This document shows, piece after piece, positions 46,182 through 55,839 of a stretch of DNA of 64,000 nt; within the stretch, counting starts at the first letter, position 1, and every line of letters begins with the position of its first letter. The position numbers and the translations under genes were made by a program. The stretch lies in contig NZ_CAMLFE010000007.1 in the NCBI RefSeq assembly GCF_946479275.1, positions 62,001 to 126,000 of the forward strand. Reading direction: 5' to 3'. The notes beneath the pieces were generated by a model, which did not search any database, was not told where the DNA came from, and saw only the letters and a list, made by a program, of their open reading frames with translations. Source of the DNA: an uncultured Bartonella sp. GTDB taxonomy: Bacteria > Pseudomonadota > Alphaproteobacteria > Rhizobiales > Rhizobiaceae.

Positions 46182-46339
46182 AATGATTGTGCCCTCTCAA
46201 ATAATCAAAACGATTGGACAACAAAATTCCAGACGGTCTCTATAACAATATAAAGGATCAACCGCATGAATTGGAATAATGTGACCACAATTTATGTTAT
46301 AGCATGGTCTTTCGAAAGCGAAACAAGCTTTTGGAAAAA

Positions 46340-46531
46340 TTATATTTCGTTTTCTTCCAATGGGCGCGCTTCCGAGGCAAGCATAATCGGTATACCGTCA
46401 CGAATAGGAAAAGCGAGCCTCGCCTTTTTGGAAACGAGTTCCTGTCGTTCCTTATCGTAATGAAGCTCTCCGCCTGTTACCGGACAAACCAGAAGTTCAA
46501 GCATTTTCGGGTCGGTTGCATATTTGACCAT
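46340..46531 (-). CDS. Trm112-family zinc-ribbon protein (YcaR-like)
   Basis: A 63-residue protein: [42 protein letters not shown] is the full Trm112/UPF0434 pattern. Only one of the usual zinc-ribbon cysteines is evident, as in bacterial YcaR. In eukaryotes and some bacteria Trm112 activates methyltransferases; the bacterial partner is not known. It lies 36 bp after the LON-domain gene and is probably the last gene of a three-gene operon. Confidence 0.92.
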   Translation of the reverse strand: MVKYATDPKMLELLVCPVTGGELHYDKERQELVSKKARLAFPIRDGIPIMLASEARPLEENEI

Positions 46532-46567
46532 CAGATCATATCCAAGCGTTTGAACCGCGGACAGCGT

Positions 46568-47233
46568 TCAATTGAGCGGTTTATCATCACCACTATGTTC
46601 CATGAGCGAGCGTTCTGTCAAAGCAACGAGGGTTGCAGCACGGGCAACGATATCAGGTGCTTCAAGAAGTGCCTGTTTTTCGGCAGTTCCGAAAGGCGCC
46701 ATGATCGCAAGCGCATTGACAAGCGATTCTGTCGGTGCCTGCATGATCGAATCCCAATCGGCTTCCATTTCATGGGCATCAAGAAATTTTTCAAAAGTAT
46801 CAAGAAGCTCTTCGCGATTGATTTTATCGCCTGAATCCGGTTGTTCGACAAGGTCACTTTCATCAATCGTAACTTTTGCAATCCGGTAGGGTTTGTCACT
46901 TGCAATTTCTTTTTGAAGTTTGAAACGACAAACTCCCTGCAAGCCGATCATCAGCCGGCCATCTCCGGTTTCGGCAAAACTTGTGATGCGCCCGATACAG
47001 CCGGTTTTATAAAGCTCCGGCTTTTCGGCATTGTTTGATTCCGGTTCCGGCTGGATAATGCCGATCAACCGGTTTCCCTTCATTGCGTCTTCAACAAGTT
47101 CCAGATAACGCGGCTCGAAAATATTAAGCGGCAAATAGCCATTTGGCAAAAGCAGAACGCCTTCCAGCGGAAACAGACCGATTTCGTCGGGCAGGTCTTT
47201 CACCTGAATATAATGGGCATTTCCAGCTTTCAT
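46568..47233 (-). CDS. LON-substrate-binding-domain protein
   Basis: A 221-residue cytoplasmic protein with only the N-terminal substrate-binding domain of Lon, with no ATPase or protease part. Motifs: IGLFPLEGVLLLPNGYLPLNIFEPRYLELVEDAMKGNRLIGII, GCIGRITSFAETGDGRLMIGLQGVCRFKL. A helical C-terminal part ends in EALDIVARAATLVALTERSLM-like text. Such proteins are common in Proteobacteria; they may bind unfolded polypeptides. It sits between a thioredoxin-TPR chaperone and Trm112, which supports a protein-quality role by association. Confidence 0.9.
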   Translation of the reverse strand: MKAGNAHYIQVKDLPDEIGLFPLEGVLLLPNGYLPLNIFEPRYLELVEDAMKGNRLIGIIQPEPESNNAEKPELYKTGCIGRITSFAETGDGRLMIGLQGVCRFKLQKEIASDKPYRIAKVTIDESDLVEQPDSGDKINREELLDTFEKFLDAHEMEADWDSIMQAPTESLVNALAIMAPFGTAEKQALLEAPDIVARAATLVALTERSLMEHSGDDKPLN

Positions 47234-47338
47234 TGTTTTTTATCGTCCAGAGCCACAATGGTTTTTAAAAATTTGAACGAGACATTTTTTAACATCCCGA
47301 TAATAATAAAGTCTTCAAGGTTTTAGGCAGACAAGCCA

Positions 47339-48289
47339 TCAAGAAAACAATAATGATGACAGTTTTCTGCGTGCAGTCAATGTTGACGGATCCATTGCAC
47401 CCCAGGCTTCAAAAAACTGCAATAATTGTTTCCTTGCACCGTCATCATTCCACGTCCTGTCCACTTTCATGATGCCGAGCAGCAAATCGGCCGCTTCATC
47501 CCGCTTGTTTTCGGCATTATAAACAAGAGCAAGGTCATAGGCTGCCTGATAATCTTTCGGATTTTCGGCAATGCGTTTTTTCAATGCTGTCGGGTCGCCC
47601 AATTTGGCGGTTTCCTCTTTAAGAGCGATTTTTGCCTCGACAGCACGAATAGCAGGGTCGGACTTTTTAGCATCGGGCACAGCTTTGAGAATGCCTTTGG
47701 CCTGATCAATTTCACCATTTTCAACAAGCATATCGGCAAAAGCGGCAATAACTGTGACGTTATCAGGTGCTTGTTTTAAAACCTGCGCATAAAATGTAGC
47801 AGCGCCTGTCACATCGCCGCTTTTGCGCAATTCATTGGCTGTCTCCAATGCTTCGTCAATCGCTGCTTCTTTTTCGTTACCAGTGAGTTTTGCAACAAAT
47901 TTTTTGACTTCGCTTTCCGGCACTGCCCCCATAAAACCGTCAACAGGGTGGCCATCAACAAAAGCGATGACCGCAGGTACGGAACGGATTCCCATCTGTC
48001 CGGGAATGGCAGGATGTTTATCAATGTCGAGTTTGACGAGTTTGACAGCACCTTTCGCCGCCTTAACAACTTTTTCAAGAACAGGCCCCAATTGCTTGCA
48101 CGGATTACACCACGTAGCCCAAAAATCGACAATAACAGGTTGCTTTTTTGATTCGACAAGGACATCCTTTGAAAAATCGGCCGTTGTTGTATCCTTGATG
48201 ACAGAATTATCTGCCCCTCCTGTTTGATTGGCCAAATTTACATTTGCATTCATTTGCCCGCCCTGTGGCGCAAAAGGATTGTCACTCAT
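47339..48289 (-). CDS. Thioredoxin-domain TPR co-chaperone (CnoX/YbbN-like)
   Basis: A 316-residue protein. A thioredoxin domain (about residues 30-140) with active site WATWCNPCKQLGP is followed by tetratricopeptide-like helices (about 150-290) as in E. coli CnoX. CnoX holds oxidised or unfolded proteins and passes them to GroEL or DnaK. Here both active-site cysteines are present (CNPC), so it may also have thiol-reducing activity, unlike E. coli CnoX (SxxC). I chose ATG at 48289 (MSDNPFAPQ), with AGGA upstream. It is the first gene of a run with the LON-domain and Trm112 genes. Confidence 0.92.
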   Translation of the reverse strand: MSDNPFAPQGGQMNANVNLANQTGGADNSVIKDTTTADFSKDVLVESKKQPVIVDFWATWCNPCKQLGPVLEKVVKAAKGAVKLVKLDIDKHPAIPGQMGIRSVPAVIAFVDGHPVDGFMGAVPESEVKKFVAKLTGNEKEAAIDEALETANELRKSGDVTGAATFYAQVLKQAPDNVTVIAAFADMLVENGEIDQAKGILKAVPDAKKSDPAIRAVEAKIALKEETAKLGDPTALKKRIAENPKDYQAAYDLALVYNAENKRDEAADLLLGIMKVDRTWNDDGARKQLLQFFEAWGAMDPSTLTARRKLSSLLFS

Positions 48290-48358
48290 TATCAAGTCCT
48301 GTTTCTTACGAAATGTCTGTTCATTCTAATCTCAAAATCGTGCCTTTGGTTGATAATT

Positions 48359-48865
48359 TCAACCCTCTTCCTCGGAAACCTGAATAATAAGAGGTTCGTG
48401 ATTTGTGGCACGAACAAATTTTACGAGATCTTCACGTGAAATCGAGGTTGTAGCCTCGTTGGTCATCGGGTGGCAATTGATAATAGAGTGATTGTAAAGC
48501 GCCTTATCAAGAATGAATGTGACATGATTGTCTTTATCATTTATGAGACCGAAAACGCTGACAGCACCCGGATAAAGGCCGAGATATTCGGAAAGTTTTT
48601 CAGGGCTACCAAAGGAAAGGCGCCCCGATGCACCGATTTTATCATGAAGATGTTTAAGGTCGACAACCGAATGAGCCCCCAGTGTCACCAGAAAATAATG
48701 TCCCTTTTTATCTTTCAGAAACAGATTCTTGGTATGGGCACCGGGAATATTTTGTTTAATATTGTCCCCTTCTTTGACGGTAAAGATCGCCGGATGGGTC
48801 GTCGTTTTGACATGAATGCCAAAGGTTTTTAGAAAATCCAATAATTCCTGTTTTCCGGCTGGCAT
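48359..48865 (-). CDS. YbaK/ProX-type aminoacyl-tRNA deacylase
   Basis: A 168-residue trans-editing enzyme that removes wrong amino acids, usually Ala, from tRNA(Pro). It shows the pattern of the free-standing ProXp-ala/PrdX group: TTHPAIFTVKEG, IPGAHTKNLFLKDKKGHYFLVTLGAHSVVDLKHL with the conserved Lys, GRLSFGSPEKLSEYLGLYPGAVSVFGLINDKDNHV, and the GxxP loop. Length matches (about 165). It is a single gene, just upstream of the CnoX-like gene with 69 bp between them. Confidence 0.92.
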   Translation of the reverse strand: MPAGKQELLDFLKTFGIHVKTTTHPAIFTVKEGDNIKQNIPGAHTKNLFLKDKKGHYFLVTLGAHSVVDLKHLHDKIGASGRLSFGSPEKLSEYLGLYPGAVSVFGLINDKDNHVTFILDKALYNHSIINCHPMTNEATTSISREDLVKFVRATNHEPLIIQVSEEEG

Positions 48866-49001
48866 TTTTAGTCCTTTATTTCGGTTTTGTCGGCATTCTG
48901 TTTTAAGTCGTCATATTATTTTATGGCATTTAGTTTCCGAGTCGGCATTTTATTTGATAATTGGGTTGAAATTGTTTTCCTTGCTTTAAGGAGCTTTACT
49001 G

Positions 49002-49385
49002 ATGAGTGCAACATTATGGGTGGCTTTTGGCGGTGCACTGGGCACGGTTTTACGTTACTGGTTATCGATCCTCATGGTTCCGGTCAGTAAAAATCTGCCA
49101 TGGGGAACAATTCTTATCAATATTGTCGGGTCTTTTGTGATCGCTTTTTTTGGCGTTATCACCATGGCAGAGGCAAAATGGCCAGTGAGCGAGAATATCC
49201 GTCTTTTTGTCATGGTGGGGATTTGCGGCGGCTTTACAACTTTTTCTTCCTTCAGCTTGCAAAGCTTCGAACTTTTGAAGAAAGGCGCAGTCGGTGAGGC
49301 CTTTTTCAATATTATTGTTTCTGTCGTCTTCTGTCTTTTCGCGACCGCTTTGGGATTTTATCTTGGCAGCAAGATCAATCATTAG
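49002..49385 (+). CDS. crcB: Fluoride channel CrcB/Fluc
   Basis: A 127-residue four-helix membrane protein. Family motifs: FGGALGTVLRYWLS, PWGTILINIVGSFVIAFFGVI with the conserved Asn, and GICGGFTTFSSFSLQSFELL with the phenylalanine track. It exports fluoride as a dual-topology dimer. A ribosome-binding site (AAGGAG) lies upstream of the ATG. No fluoride riboswitch was recognised before it. Confidence 0.96.
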   Translation: MSATLWVAFGGALGTVLRYWLSILMVPVSKNLPWGTILINIVGSFVIAFFGVITMAEAKWPVSENIRLFVMVGICGGFTTFSSFSLQSFELLKKGAVGEAFFNIIVSVVFCLFATALGFYLGSKINH

Positions 49386-49559
49386 AAAATTACAAAAAAT
49401 AAAACGGTTTATAGTGATTATCACAATTAATTGTCATGATCATATGGGCTAGATATTCCGACTTAGTCGGGGGAAATGATTTTTTAAGGATGACTTCACT
49501 TTGAAGATCGGCTAGAACCGGTGCCATGTCAGGGAGGGGTAAATTTAACCTTTCTCATC

Positions 49560-49756
49560 TTTTTGCGGGAGAGTGTAAAAATACAGTCAACCGTGTTTTG
49601 GCCGCCGAAGGGGAAAACAGCCCGTAATCTCTCAGGCACAAGGAACCGTAAAAAGATCAAGACAGCTCTGGAAAGTCGGGTTTATCCCGCGCCGAAGGTG
49701 TAAGTGGAGGGGGAGAGCTTTCCACAAGTCTCTCAGGCTCAAGACAGAGGGGTGTG
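49560..49756 (+). promoter_or_regulatory. Tandem glycine riboswitch
   Basis: Two gcvT-type aptamers in a row. The first runs about 49563-49650 (GCGGGAGAG, then GCCGCCGAAGGGG, then ATCTCTCAGGCACAAGGAACCG). The second runs about 49664-49752 (CTCTGGAAAG, GCGCCGAAGGTG, then GTCTCTCAGGCTCAAGACAGAG). The CCGAAGG and CTCTCAGGC motifs appear once in each. It directly precedes gcvT and should turn the gcv operon on when glycine binds. Confidence 0.96.
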
Positions 49757-49801
49757 AAATAGATGCATTGTGTGTCTATTGGCGCAACCTCGGAGCAATT
49801 T

Positions 49802-50908
49802 ATGGGCAACTCTCAAGAAGACCTTAAAACTTTGCCGCTTTTTCATATGCATGAAAAAGCCGGAGCCAAATTCGGCAATTTTGCCGGATGGAACATGCCG
49901 CTCACTTACCCGCTCGGCGTTATGAAAGAGCATTTGCATACACGTGCCCATGCGGGTCTGTTCGATATTTCTCATATGAAACTGATACTGGTTGAAGGAA
50001 ATGGTGCAGCCGACTTTTTGTCAAAAGCCCTGCCACTTGATGCTGAAGCACTGCAAATCGGCCAGTCACGTTATAACTATCTTTTGAATGAAGAGGCGGG
50101 CATCCTTGACGATCTCATTGTGACCCGCCTTGGTGAAAAACGTTTTATGGTTGTTGCCAATGCCGGTAATGCGAAAGCTGACATTGCCGAACTTCAAAAA
50201 CGCGCGCTTGGGCTTGACTGCACAATCGAACCGCTTGAACGCGTGTTTTTAGCGTTACAGGGGCCGGAGGCTGCCGATGTCATCAAAAAAGCAGGTTTAC
50301 CGGGAAATGAACTTCATTTCATGCATGGTTTCGAGCCAAAGAAAAACTGGTTTATGACACGTTCGGGCTATACCGGCGAAGATGGATTTGAAATCGGCCT
50401 GCCTGTTGATGAAGCTGAAGCACTTGCCGAAAAACTGTTGAGCGACCCGCGCGTGACATGGATAGGCCTTGCCGCACGTGACAGTCTGCGACTTGAAGCG
50501 GGCTTGTGCCTCCATGGTAACGACATCACAGCGAAAACCAATCCGGTTGAAGCGGCAATTACCTGGGCTGTCACCAAACCGGTGCGTGAGAAGGGCGATT
50601 TTTTCGGTGCCAAGGCTTTTCTTGAAGCGTTGAAAAATGGTGCAACACGCCGCCGCGTCGGTTTGATGCCTGAAACACGCCAGCCGGTGCGCGCCGGTGC
50701 AGAAATTTTTGACAAGACAGGCAAACTCGTCGGTCATGTTACATCAGGCGGCTTTGGCCCGTCATTCAATGGTCCGGTTGCAATGGGGTATGTTGCAATC
50801 GACTTTGCAAAAGCCGGAACCGAGCTTGAAGCAGAAGTTCGCGGTAAGAAAATACCGCTTGTTGTCCACACACTTCCCTTTGTCGAACATCGTTATTTTA
50901 AAGGATAA
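49802..50908 (+). CDS. gcvT: Glycine cleavage system T protein (aminomethyltransferase)
   Basis: A 368-residue tetrahydrofolate-binding enzyme that moves the methylene group of glycine to folate and releases ammonia. Motifs: [49 protein letters not shown] text, [15 protein letters not shown] and [21 protein letters not shown] sequence ([20 protein letters not shown]). I chose ATG at 49802 (MGNSQED), 6 bp after GGAG; an in-frame ATG at 49763 falls right against the riboswitch stem. gcvH begins 5 bp after the stop. Confidence 0.96.
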   Translation: MGNSQEDLKTLPLFHMHEKAGAKFGNFAGWNMPLTYPLGVMKEHLHTRAHAGLFDISHMKLILVEGNGAADFLSKALPLDAEALQIGQSRYNYLLNEEAGILDDLIVTRLGEKRFMVVANAGNAKADIAELQKRALGLDCTIEPLERVFLALQGPEAADVIKKAGLPGNELHFMHGFEPKKNWFMTRSGYTGEDGFEIGLPVDEAEALAEKLLSDPRVTWIGLAARDSLRLEAGLCLHGNDITAKTNPVEAAITWAVTKPVREKGDFFGAKAFLEALKNGATRRRVGLMPETRQPVRAGAEIFDKTGKLVGHVTSGGFGPSFNGPVAMGYVAIDFAKAGTELEAEVRGKKIPLVVHTLPFVEHRYFKG

Positions 50909-50913
50909 AACAC

Positions 50914-51282
50914 ATGGTTAAACTGTATTTCACCGAAGATCATGAATGGATCAGTCTTGATGGTGATCTTGCAACGGTCGGCATCACAAACCATGCTCAG
51001 GAGCAGCTTGGCGACCTTGTTTTCGTCGAATTGCCGGAAGTCGGCAGCACTGTCAAAAAAGGCGATTCTGTTGCTGTTGTCGAATCGGTCAAGGCTGCAT
51101 CCGACGTTTTTTCACCGGTTGATGGCACAATTAGCGAAGTCAATGAAGCTTTGAGCGATGATCCGGCACTCGTTAACCAGAAGGCAGAAAAAGAAGGCTG
51201 GTTGTGGAAGATGAAAATTTCTGACGCAAGTCAGCTCGACAGCTTGATGGATGCGGCAGGTTATGTCGCAATGATTGGATAA
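50914..51282 (+). CDS. gcvH: Glycine cleavage system H protein
   Basis: A 122-residue lipoyl carrier that shuttles the aminomethyl group between P and T proteins. It starts [40 protein letters not shown]. The lipoylated lysine is in [19 protein letters not shown] (about Lys62). Length is normal. It lies 5 bp after gcvT and 4 bp before the gcvP start. Confidence 0.97.
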   Translation: MVKLYFTEDHEWISLDGDLATVGITNHAQEQLGDLVFVELPEVGSTVKKGDSVAVVESVKAASDVFSPVDGTISEVNEALSDDPALVNQKAEKEGWLWKMKISDASQLDSLMDAAGYVAMIG

Positions 51283-51286
51283 TAAA

Positions 51287-54082
51287 ATGCAGGAACTTCC
51301 ATTTTCATCACGCCATATCGGGCCGCGGCCCGAAGAGGCAAAGGCAATGCTGCATAAATTGGGGCTTGGTTCTCTTGAGGAATTGGTCGAGCAGGCAGTG
51401 CCGAACGCAATCCGTCTTCATCGCCCGCTTCAATTGCCAAAAGCGGTAAGTGAAGGGGCAGCTCTTCACGAGCTTCACAACATGATGGAACAGAACCGTC
51501 TCCATAAAAGCTTTATCGGACAGGGCTATTATGGCACTTTTGTTCCCTCTGTCATTTTACGCAATCTTTTTGAAAATCCGGCCTGGTACACTGCCTATAC
51601 GCCCTATCAGGCAGAAATCAGTCAGGGGCGGCTTGAAATGTTGTTCAATTTCCAGACTCTTGTCTGCGAATTGACGGGCTTGCCGATTGCGGCGGCCTCG
51701 CTTCTTGATGAAGCAACATCACTTGCCGAAGCAAACGCCGTTGCGGTGCGCTTTTCGCGCAATAAAAAAACGGCCATTTCTGTATTTGGCGAACTTCACC
51801 CGCAAACTTTGGCAGTGGCGCAAACAAGGGCAGAAACGCAAGGGTTCGAGATCGGGTTAGAGAGCGAGATCACCGACAAGACAGCAGCAATCGTTTTGCC
51901 ATGGCCCGACACAAAGGGACGTTTTGTCGATCATAGCGATGTCATTAAAAAGGCCAAAGCGAAAGGTGCATTGGTTATTGTTGTGGCTGATCCTCTGGCT
52001 TTGACAATCATGGAAGCGCCTGCCCTTTGGGGAGCCGATATGGTTGTGGGCTCTATGCAGCGTTTCGGCGTGCCAATGGGATTTGGTGGTCCGCATGCCG
52101 GTTATCTGGCGGTATCCGAAGCCCTGACACGTATGATTCCCGGACGCATTGTCGGGCAGTCGATTGATACCAAAGGGCGGGTTGCCTACCGTCTTGCTTT
52201 GCAGACACGTGAACAACATATCCGCCGCGACAAAGCAACGTCGAATATTTGTACTGCTCAGGCACTCCTTGCCAATATGGCAACAGCTTTTGCTGTCTGG
52301 CATGGTCCGGAAGGTTTGCAAGCGATTGCCAACCGCGTTCATGATCTTGCAAGCCGGTTCGGTGACAGTGTCAAAGATGCGGGCTTTACTCTTGCCGGCG
52401 ACCATTATTTCGATTGTGTAACCATCAATGTTTCCGGCAAAGCGGATGAACTGCAACAAAAAGCGGAAAGTGATGGCCGTCTCATACGCGTTATCGACAA
52501 GGATACCGTTTCCATCAATTTTGATGAACTTTCGGATGAAGAAGACGCAAAAGCGCTTGCCAAGCTTTTCGGTGCAACGCTTAGCGATAAAGCCCCGTCG
52601 AAACTCTTGGGCAAAAAACGCGATGGTTCTTTTTTAAGTCAGCCGTTTTTCCATGCTGTGCAATCGGAAACCGAAATGATGCGCTTTTTGCGCCGCCTTG
52701 CCGATAAAGATCTGGCACTTGACCGCGCTATGATTCCGCTCGGCTCCTGCACCATGAAATTGAATGCTGCTGCCGAGATGATGCCTTTAAGCTGGCCGAA
52801 GGTTGCAAATCTTCACCCCTTTGCCCCGAAAACCGATAGTCGCGGCTATCAGCAGCTTATTGCCGAACTTGAAAAATGGTTGTGTGAAATTACCGGCTTC
52901 AGTGCCATTTCATTCCAGCCCAATTCCGGCGCACAAGGTGAATATACCGGTCTTCTTGCCATTCGCCGCTATCACGACAAAAATGGCGAACATAATCGCA
53001 ATATCTGTCTCATTCCGGCTTCTGCCCATGGCACAAATCCGGCTTCGGCGCATATGGCCGGTATGGAAGTGGTTGTGGTCGATTGTCTTGGTGACGGAGA
53101 TGTTGATGTCGAAGACTTGCGCAAAAAAGCTGTCGAACACAAAGACAATCTTGCTGCTTTGATGATTACCTATCCGTCAACCCACGGGGTCTATGAAGAA
53201 AGTATCAAAGAGATTTGCAAGATTATCCACGAGAATGGCGGGCAAGTCTATTTTGATGGCGCAAATCTTAACGCGCTGGTTGCTCTCGCCCGTCCGGCTG
53301 ATGTCGGTGCGGATGTCTGTCACATGAATTTGCATAAAACTTTTGCCATTCCTCATGGCGGCGGTGGTCCGGGTGTCGGGCCGATTGGCGTTTCAAAACA
53401 TCTTGAACCTTTCGTTCCCGGTCACGCGCTTTTTTCGACAAGCCATGCCGTTTCGGCAGCACCTTTCGGCAGCGCTTCAATTCTCACAATCACATGGATG
53501 TATATCCGTATGATGGGCGCCGAAGGGCTGAAACTTGCCACCGAAAATGCAATTTTGAATGCCAACTATATTGCAGAACAGCTTTCTGCGGCCTATCCGA
53601 TTCTTTATAAAGGAAAAAGAGGGCGTGTTGCGCATGAATGTATTGTCGATACGCGTGTTCTCAAGGATAATTACGGCATCACTGTCGACGATGTGGCCAA
53701 ACGTCTAATCGATTATGGCTTTCATGCTCCGACAATGTCGTTTCCGGTTCCCGGAACATTGATGATCGAACCGACAGAATCCGAACCGAAATCGGAAATA
53801 GACAGGCTGTGCAACGCCCTTCTTGCCATTTCCGAAGAAGCCAAAAAAGTGGGTGAGGGTGTCTGGCCGAAGGATGATAATCCGCTCGTCAATGCCCCGC
53901 ATGTTCTGGCCGATACCATTGATGACAATTGGTCACATGCCTATTCGCGCAAAATTGCGGCACTGCCTGACCCTGCTCAGGATCCGGCAGATAAATATTG
54001 GCCGCCGGTTTCGCGTATTGATAATGTCGCAGGTGACAGGCATCTTATTTGTTCCTGTCCACCGCTTTCCAATTATCGTTAA
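51287..54082 (+). CDS. gcvP: Glycine dehydrogenase (decarboxylating), P protein
   Basis: A 931-residue pyridoxal-phosphate enzyme that decarboxylates glycine and loads the aminomethyl group onto GcvH. The fused single-chain form is present, with both halves: N-terminal [17 protein letters not shown] and [32 protein letters not shown]-terminal [15 protein letters not shown], and the cofactor lysine in [17 protein letters not shown] start it at ATG 51287 (MQELPF), 4 bp after the gcvH stop. A terminator follows at once. Confidence 0.97.
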   Translation: MQELPFSSRHIGPRPEEAKAMLHKLGLGSLEELVEQAVPNAIRLHRPLQLPKAVSEGAALHELHNMMEQNRLHKSFIGQGYYGTFVPSVILRNLFENPAWYTAYTPYQAEISQGRLEMLFNFQTLVCELTGLPIAAASLLDEATSLAEANAVAVRFSRNKKTAISVFGELHPQTLAVAQTRAETQGFEIGLESEITDKTAAIVLPWPDTKGRFVDHSDVIKKAKAKGALVIVVADPLALTIMEAPALWGADMVVGSMQRFGVPMGFGGPHAGYLAVSEALTRMIPGRIVGQSIDTKGRVAYRLALQTREQHIRRDKATSNICTAQALLANMATAFAVWHGPEGLQAIANRVHDLASRFGDSVKDAGFTLAGDHYFDCVTINVSGKADELQQKAESDGRLIRVIDKDTVSINFDELSDEEDAKALAKLFGATLSDKAPSKLLGKKRDGSFLSQPFFHAVQSETEMMRFLRRLADKDLALDRAMIPLGSCTMKLNAAAEMMPLSWPKVANLHPFAPKTDSRGYQQLIAELEKWLCEITGFSAISFQPNSGAQGEYTGLLAIRRYHDKNGEHNRNICLIPASAHGTNPASAHMAGMEVVVVDCLGDGDVDVEDLRKKAVEHKDNLAALMITYPSTHGVYEESIKEICKIIHENGGQVYFDGANLNALVALARPADVGADVCHMNLHKTFAIPHGGGGPGVGPIGVSKHLEPFVPGHALFSTSHAVSAAPFGSASILTITWMYIRMMGAEGLKLATENAILNANYIAEQLSAAYPILYKGKRGRVAHECIVDTRVLKDNYGITVDDVAKRLIDYGFHAPTMSFPVPGTLMIEPTESEPKSEIDRLCNALLAISEEAKKVGEGVWPKDDNPLVNAPHVLADTIDDNWSHAYSRKIAALPDPAQDPADKYWPPVSRIDNVAGDRHLICSCPPLSNYR

Positions 54083-54109
54083 AAAAAACCGGCTTCGGCC
54101 GGTTTTTTA
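54081..54109 (+). terminator. Intrinsic terminator of the gcv operon
   Basis: AAAAAACCGGC-TTCG-GCCGGTTTTTT, a UUCG tetraloop hairpin ending in T6, directly after the gcvP stop. Confidence 0.95.
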
Positions 54110-54582
54110 TTAGCTTTTCTATTCGGATTTTTATTCTTTTTGGTTTAGGGGCGCCATCTTCGGCGCTGCCGCAATGATGTAGAACTATTGGTGAAATGGC
54201 CAAAAACGGAAAGATGAAAACGGTCAGCTTTTCGCCTTGGCTGTGTCTGTTTATTTTTCATAAAATTTCCGGACATTCCGGAAGCGACGAAGAAAAAAAT
54301 TTAAAAGATTATAGGCAGGTCGAGCACTGAAAAAGAGTAAGCAAACGGAACGAAAATAAAACGGACGGTCAGGAACTAAAAAACCGGATAACCGGCTAGA
54401 ACAGAAAACCGTAAGAACGAAAAGCCCCTAAAGAGGAAATACATAATCCGCAAAATGCAATTCATGAGCGAGAAAAGGCAAACCGGATAAAGTGCACATG
54501 AAAGGCCGCAACAGTTTCTTGTTTTAAAAGAAGGCTGTTGCAGCACATCAGCTTTTCAATTGTCTTTTAGGTGATCGAAAAA
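54110..54582. other. Gene-free spacer between convergent gcvP and dadA
   Basis: About 470 bp, purine-rich on the + strand from 54280 on. No gene, RNA or strong hairpin seen. Confidence 0.4.
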
Positions 54583-55839
54583 TTATTGATACCGGCTGAT
54601 GTCCAATCCTGTCGGGTCAATTTCGGGCTTGTTGCCGCTGATAATATCGGCAATCAAATGGCCGCTTCCGGTCGACATTGTCCAACCCAAAGTACCATGT
54701 CCGGAATTGATAAACAGGTTTTCATATTTTGTTTTGCCGATAATGGGCACACTGTCAGGCGTTACCGGCCGTAAACCTGACCAGAGCTGCGGCTTGAAAT
54801 CTCTATCATAGGAGCCGGAAAACATCATTTCCAAAGCTTCTTGCAAAGTTTTCAGGCGTGGTTCGGTGAGCTTGATTTCATAGCCTGAAACTTCTGCCAT
54901 GCCGCCGACGCGGATACGATTACCCAATCTTGTAACAGCAACTTTGTAAATATCGTCAATAACGGTTGAAACCGGTGCTTTCGCCTCATTGGTGATCGGC
55001 ACGGTGATGGAATATCCTTTTACCGGATAGATTGGCGCATGAAGTCCGAGATCGCGAATAAGAAACGGTGTAAAGGACCCCATCGAAACAAGATAGGCAT
55101 CGGCATGCATCAAGCCGCGTGACGTTTCCACGCCGGTAATTTTACTGCCCTCAACAAGAAGTTTATTGATTATTGTATTATAGGAAAATTCAACCCCTTT
55201 ATCGGCCGCGAGCTTTGCAAGTTTGGTTGTAAACATCTGGCAATCGCCGGTTTCATCTTCAGGAGTTTGCAAGCCACCAACGATTTTATCTTTTAACGGC
55301 GCCAATCCGGGTTCTGCGGCAACGCAGCCGTCACTGTCGAGCATCTTAAAGGCAATGCCATCGGCTTTGAGAACCTCAACATCCTTGTTGGCCGCTTCAA
55401 GCTGGTGAGGGTCCCGAAAAAGCTGGATCGTGCCCTTCATGCGTTCGTCGTAATGGATAGATGTTTCTTCGCGCAAAGCCTGAAGACATTTGGCGGCATA
55501 GTCGGAGACGCGCACCATCAGGGCTTTGTTTTTCTTGTAACGGTTTTCATTGCAATTGATAAACATTGCAAAGAGCCACTTCATCTGGTCGAGGCTGAAA
55601 GTCGGATGAATAATAAGCGGCGGATTGGCCTGCCGCATCATTTTCAATGCTTTGAGGGTCAGCCCCGGCTGTGCCCATGGGGTTGTATATCCGAACGAAA
55701 CCTGACCGGCATTGGCAAAGCTTGTTTCCAATGCAGGCCCTTCTTCACGGTCAATGACCGTAACTTCGTGGCCTGCTTTATTGAGATACCAAGCTGAAGT
55801 TACACCAACGACACCACTTCCCAGAACAAGCACTTTCAT
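54583..55839 (-). CDS. dadA: D-amino acid dehydrogenase
   Basis: A 418-residue FAD enzyme that oxidises D-alanine and other D-amino acids to keto acids, passing electrons to the respiratory chain. The dinucleotide fold is MKVLVLGSGVVGVTSAWYLNKAGHEVTVIDR. DadA motifs are FANAGQVSFGYTTPWAQPG and, near the end, LWSGLRPVTPDSVPIIGKTKYENLFINSGHGTLGWTMSTGSG. Its ATG overlaps the alr stop by 4 bp (ATGA), so the racemase and dehydrogenase are made together. Confidence 0.96.
   Translation of the reverse strand: MKVLVLGSGVVGVTSAWYLNKAGHEVTVIDREEGPALETSFANAGQVSFGYTTPWAQPGLTLKALKMMRQANPPLIIHPTFSLDQMKWLFAMFINCNENRYKKNKALMVRVSDYAAKCLQALREETSIHYDERMKGTIQLFRDPHQLEAANKDVEVLKADGIAFKMLDSDGCVAAEPGLAPLKDKIVGGLQTPEDETGDCQMFTTKLAKLAADKGVEFSYNTIINKLLVEGSKITGVETSRGLMHADAYLVSMGSFTPFLIRDLGLHAPIYPVKGYSITVPITNEAKAPVSTVIDDIYKVAVTRLGNRIRVGGMAEVSGYEIKLTEPRLKTLQEALEMMFSGSYDRDFKPQLWSGLRPVTPDSVPIIGKTKYENLFINSGHGTLGWTMSTGSGHLIADIISGNKPEIDPTGLDISRYQ

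Noticed and set aside
48866..49001. Fluoride riboswitch before crcB
   Set aside because: The crcB-motif core is not present.
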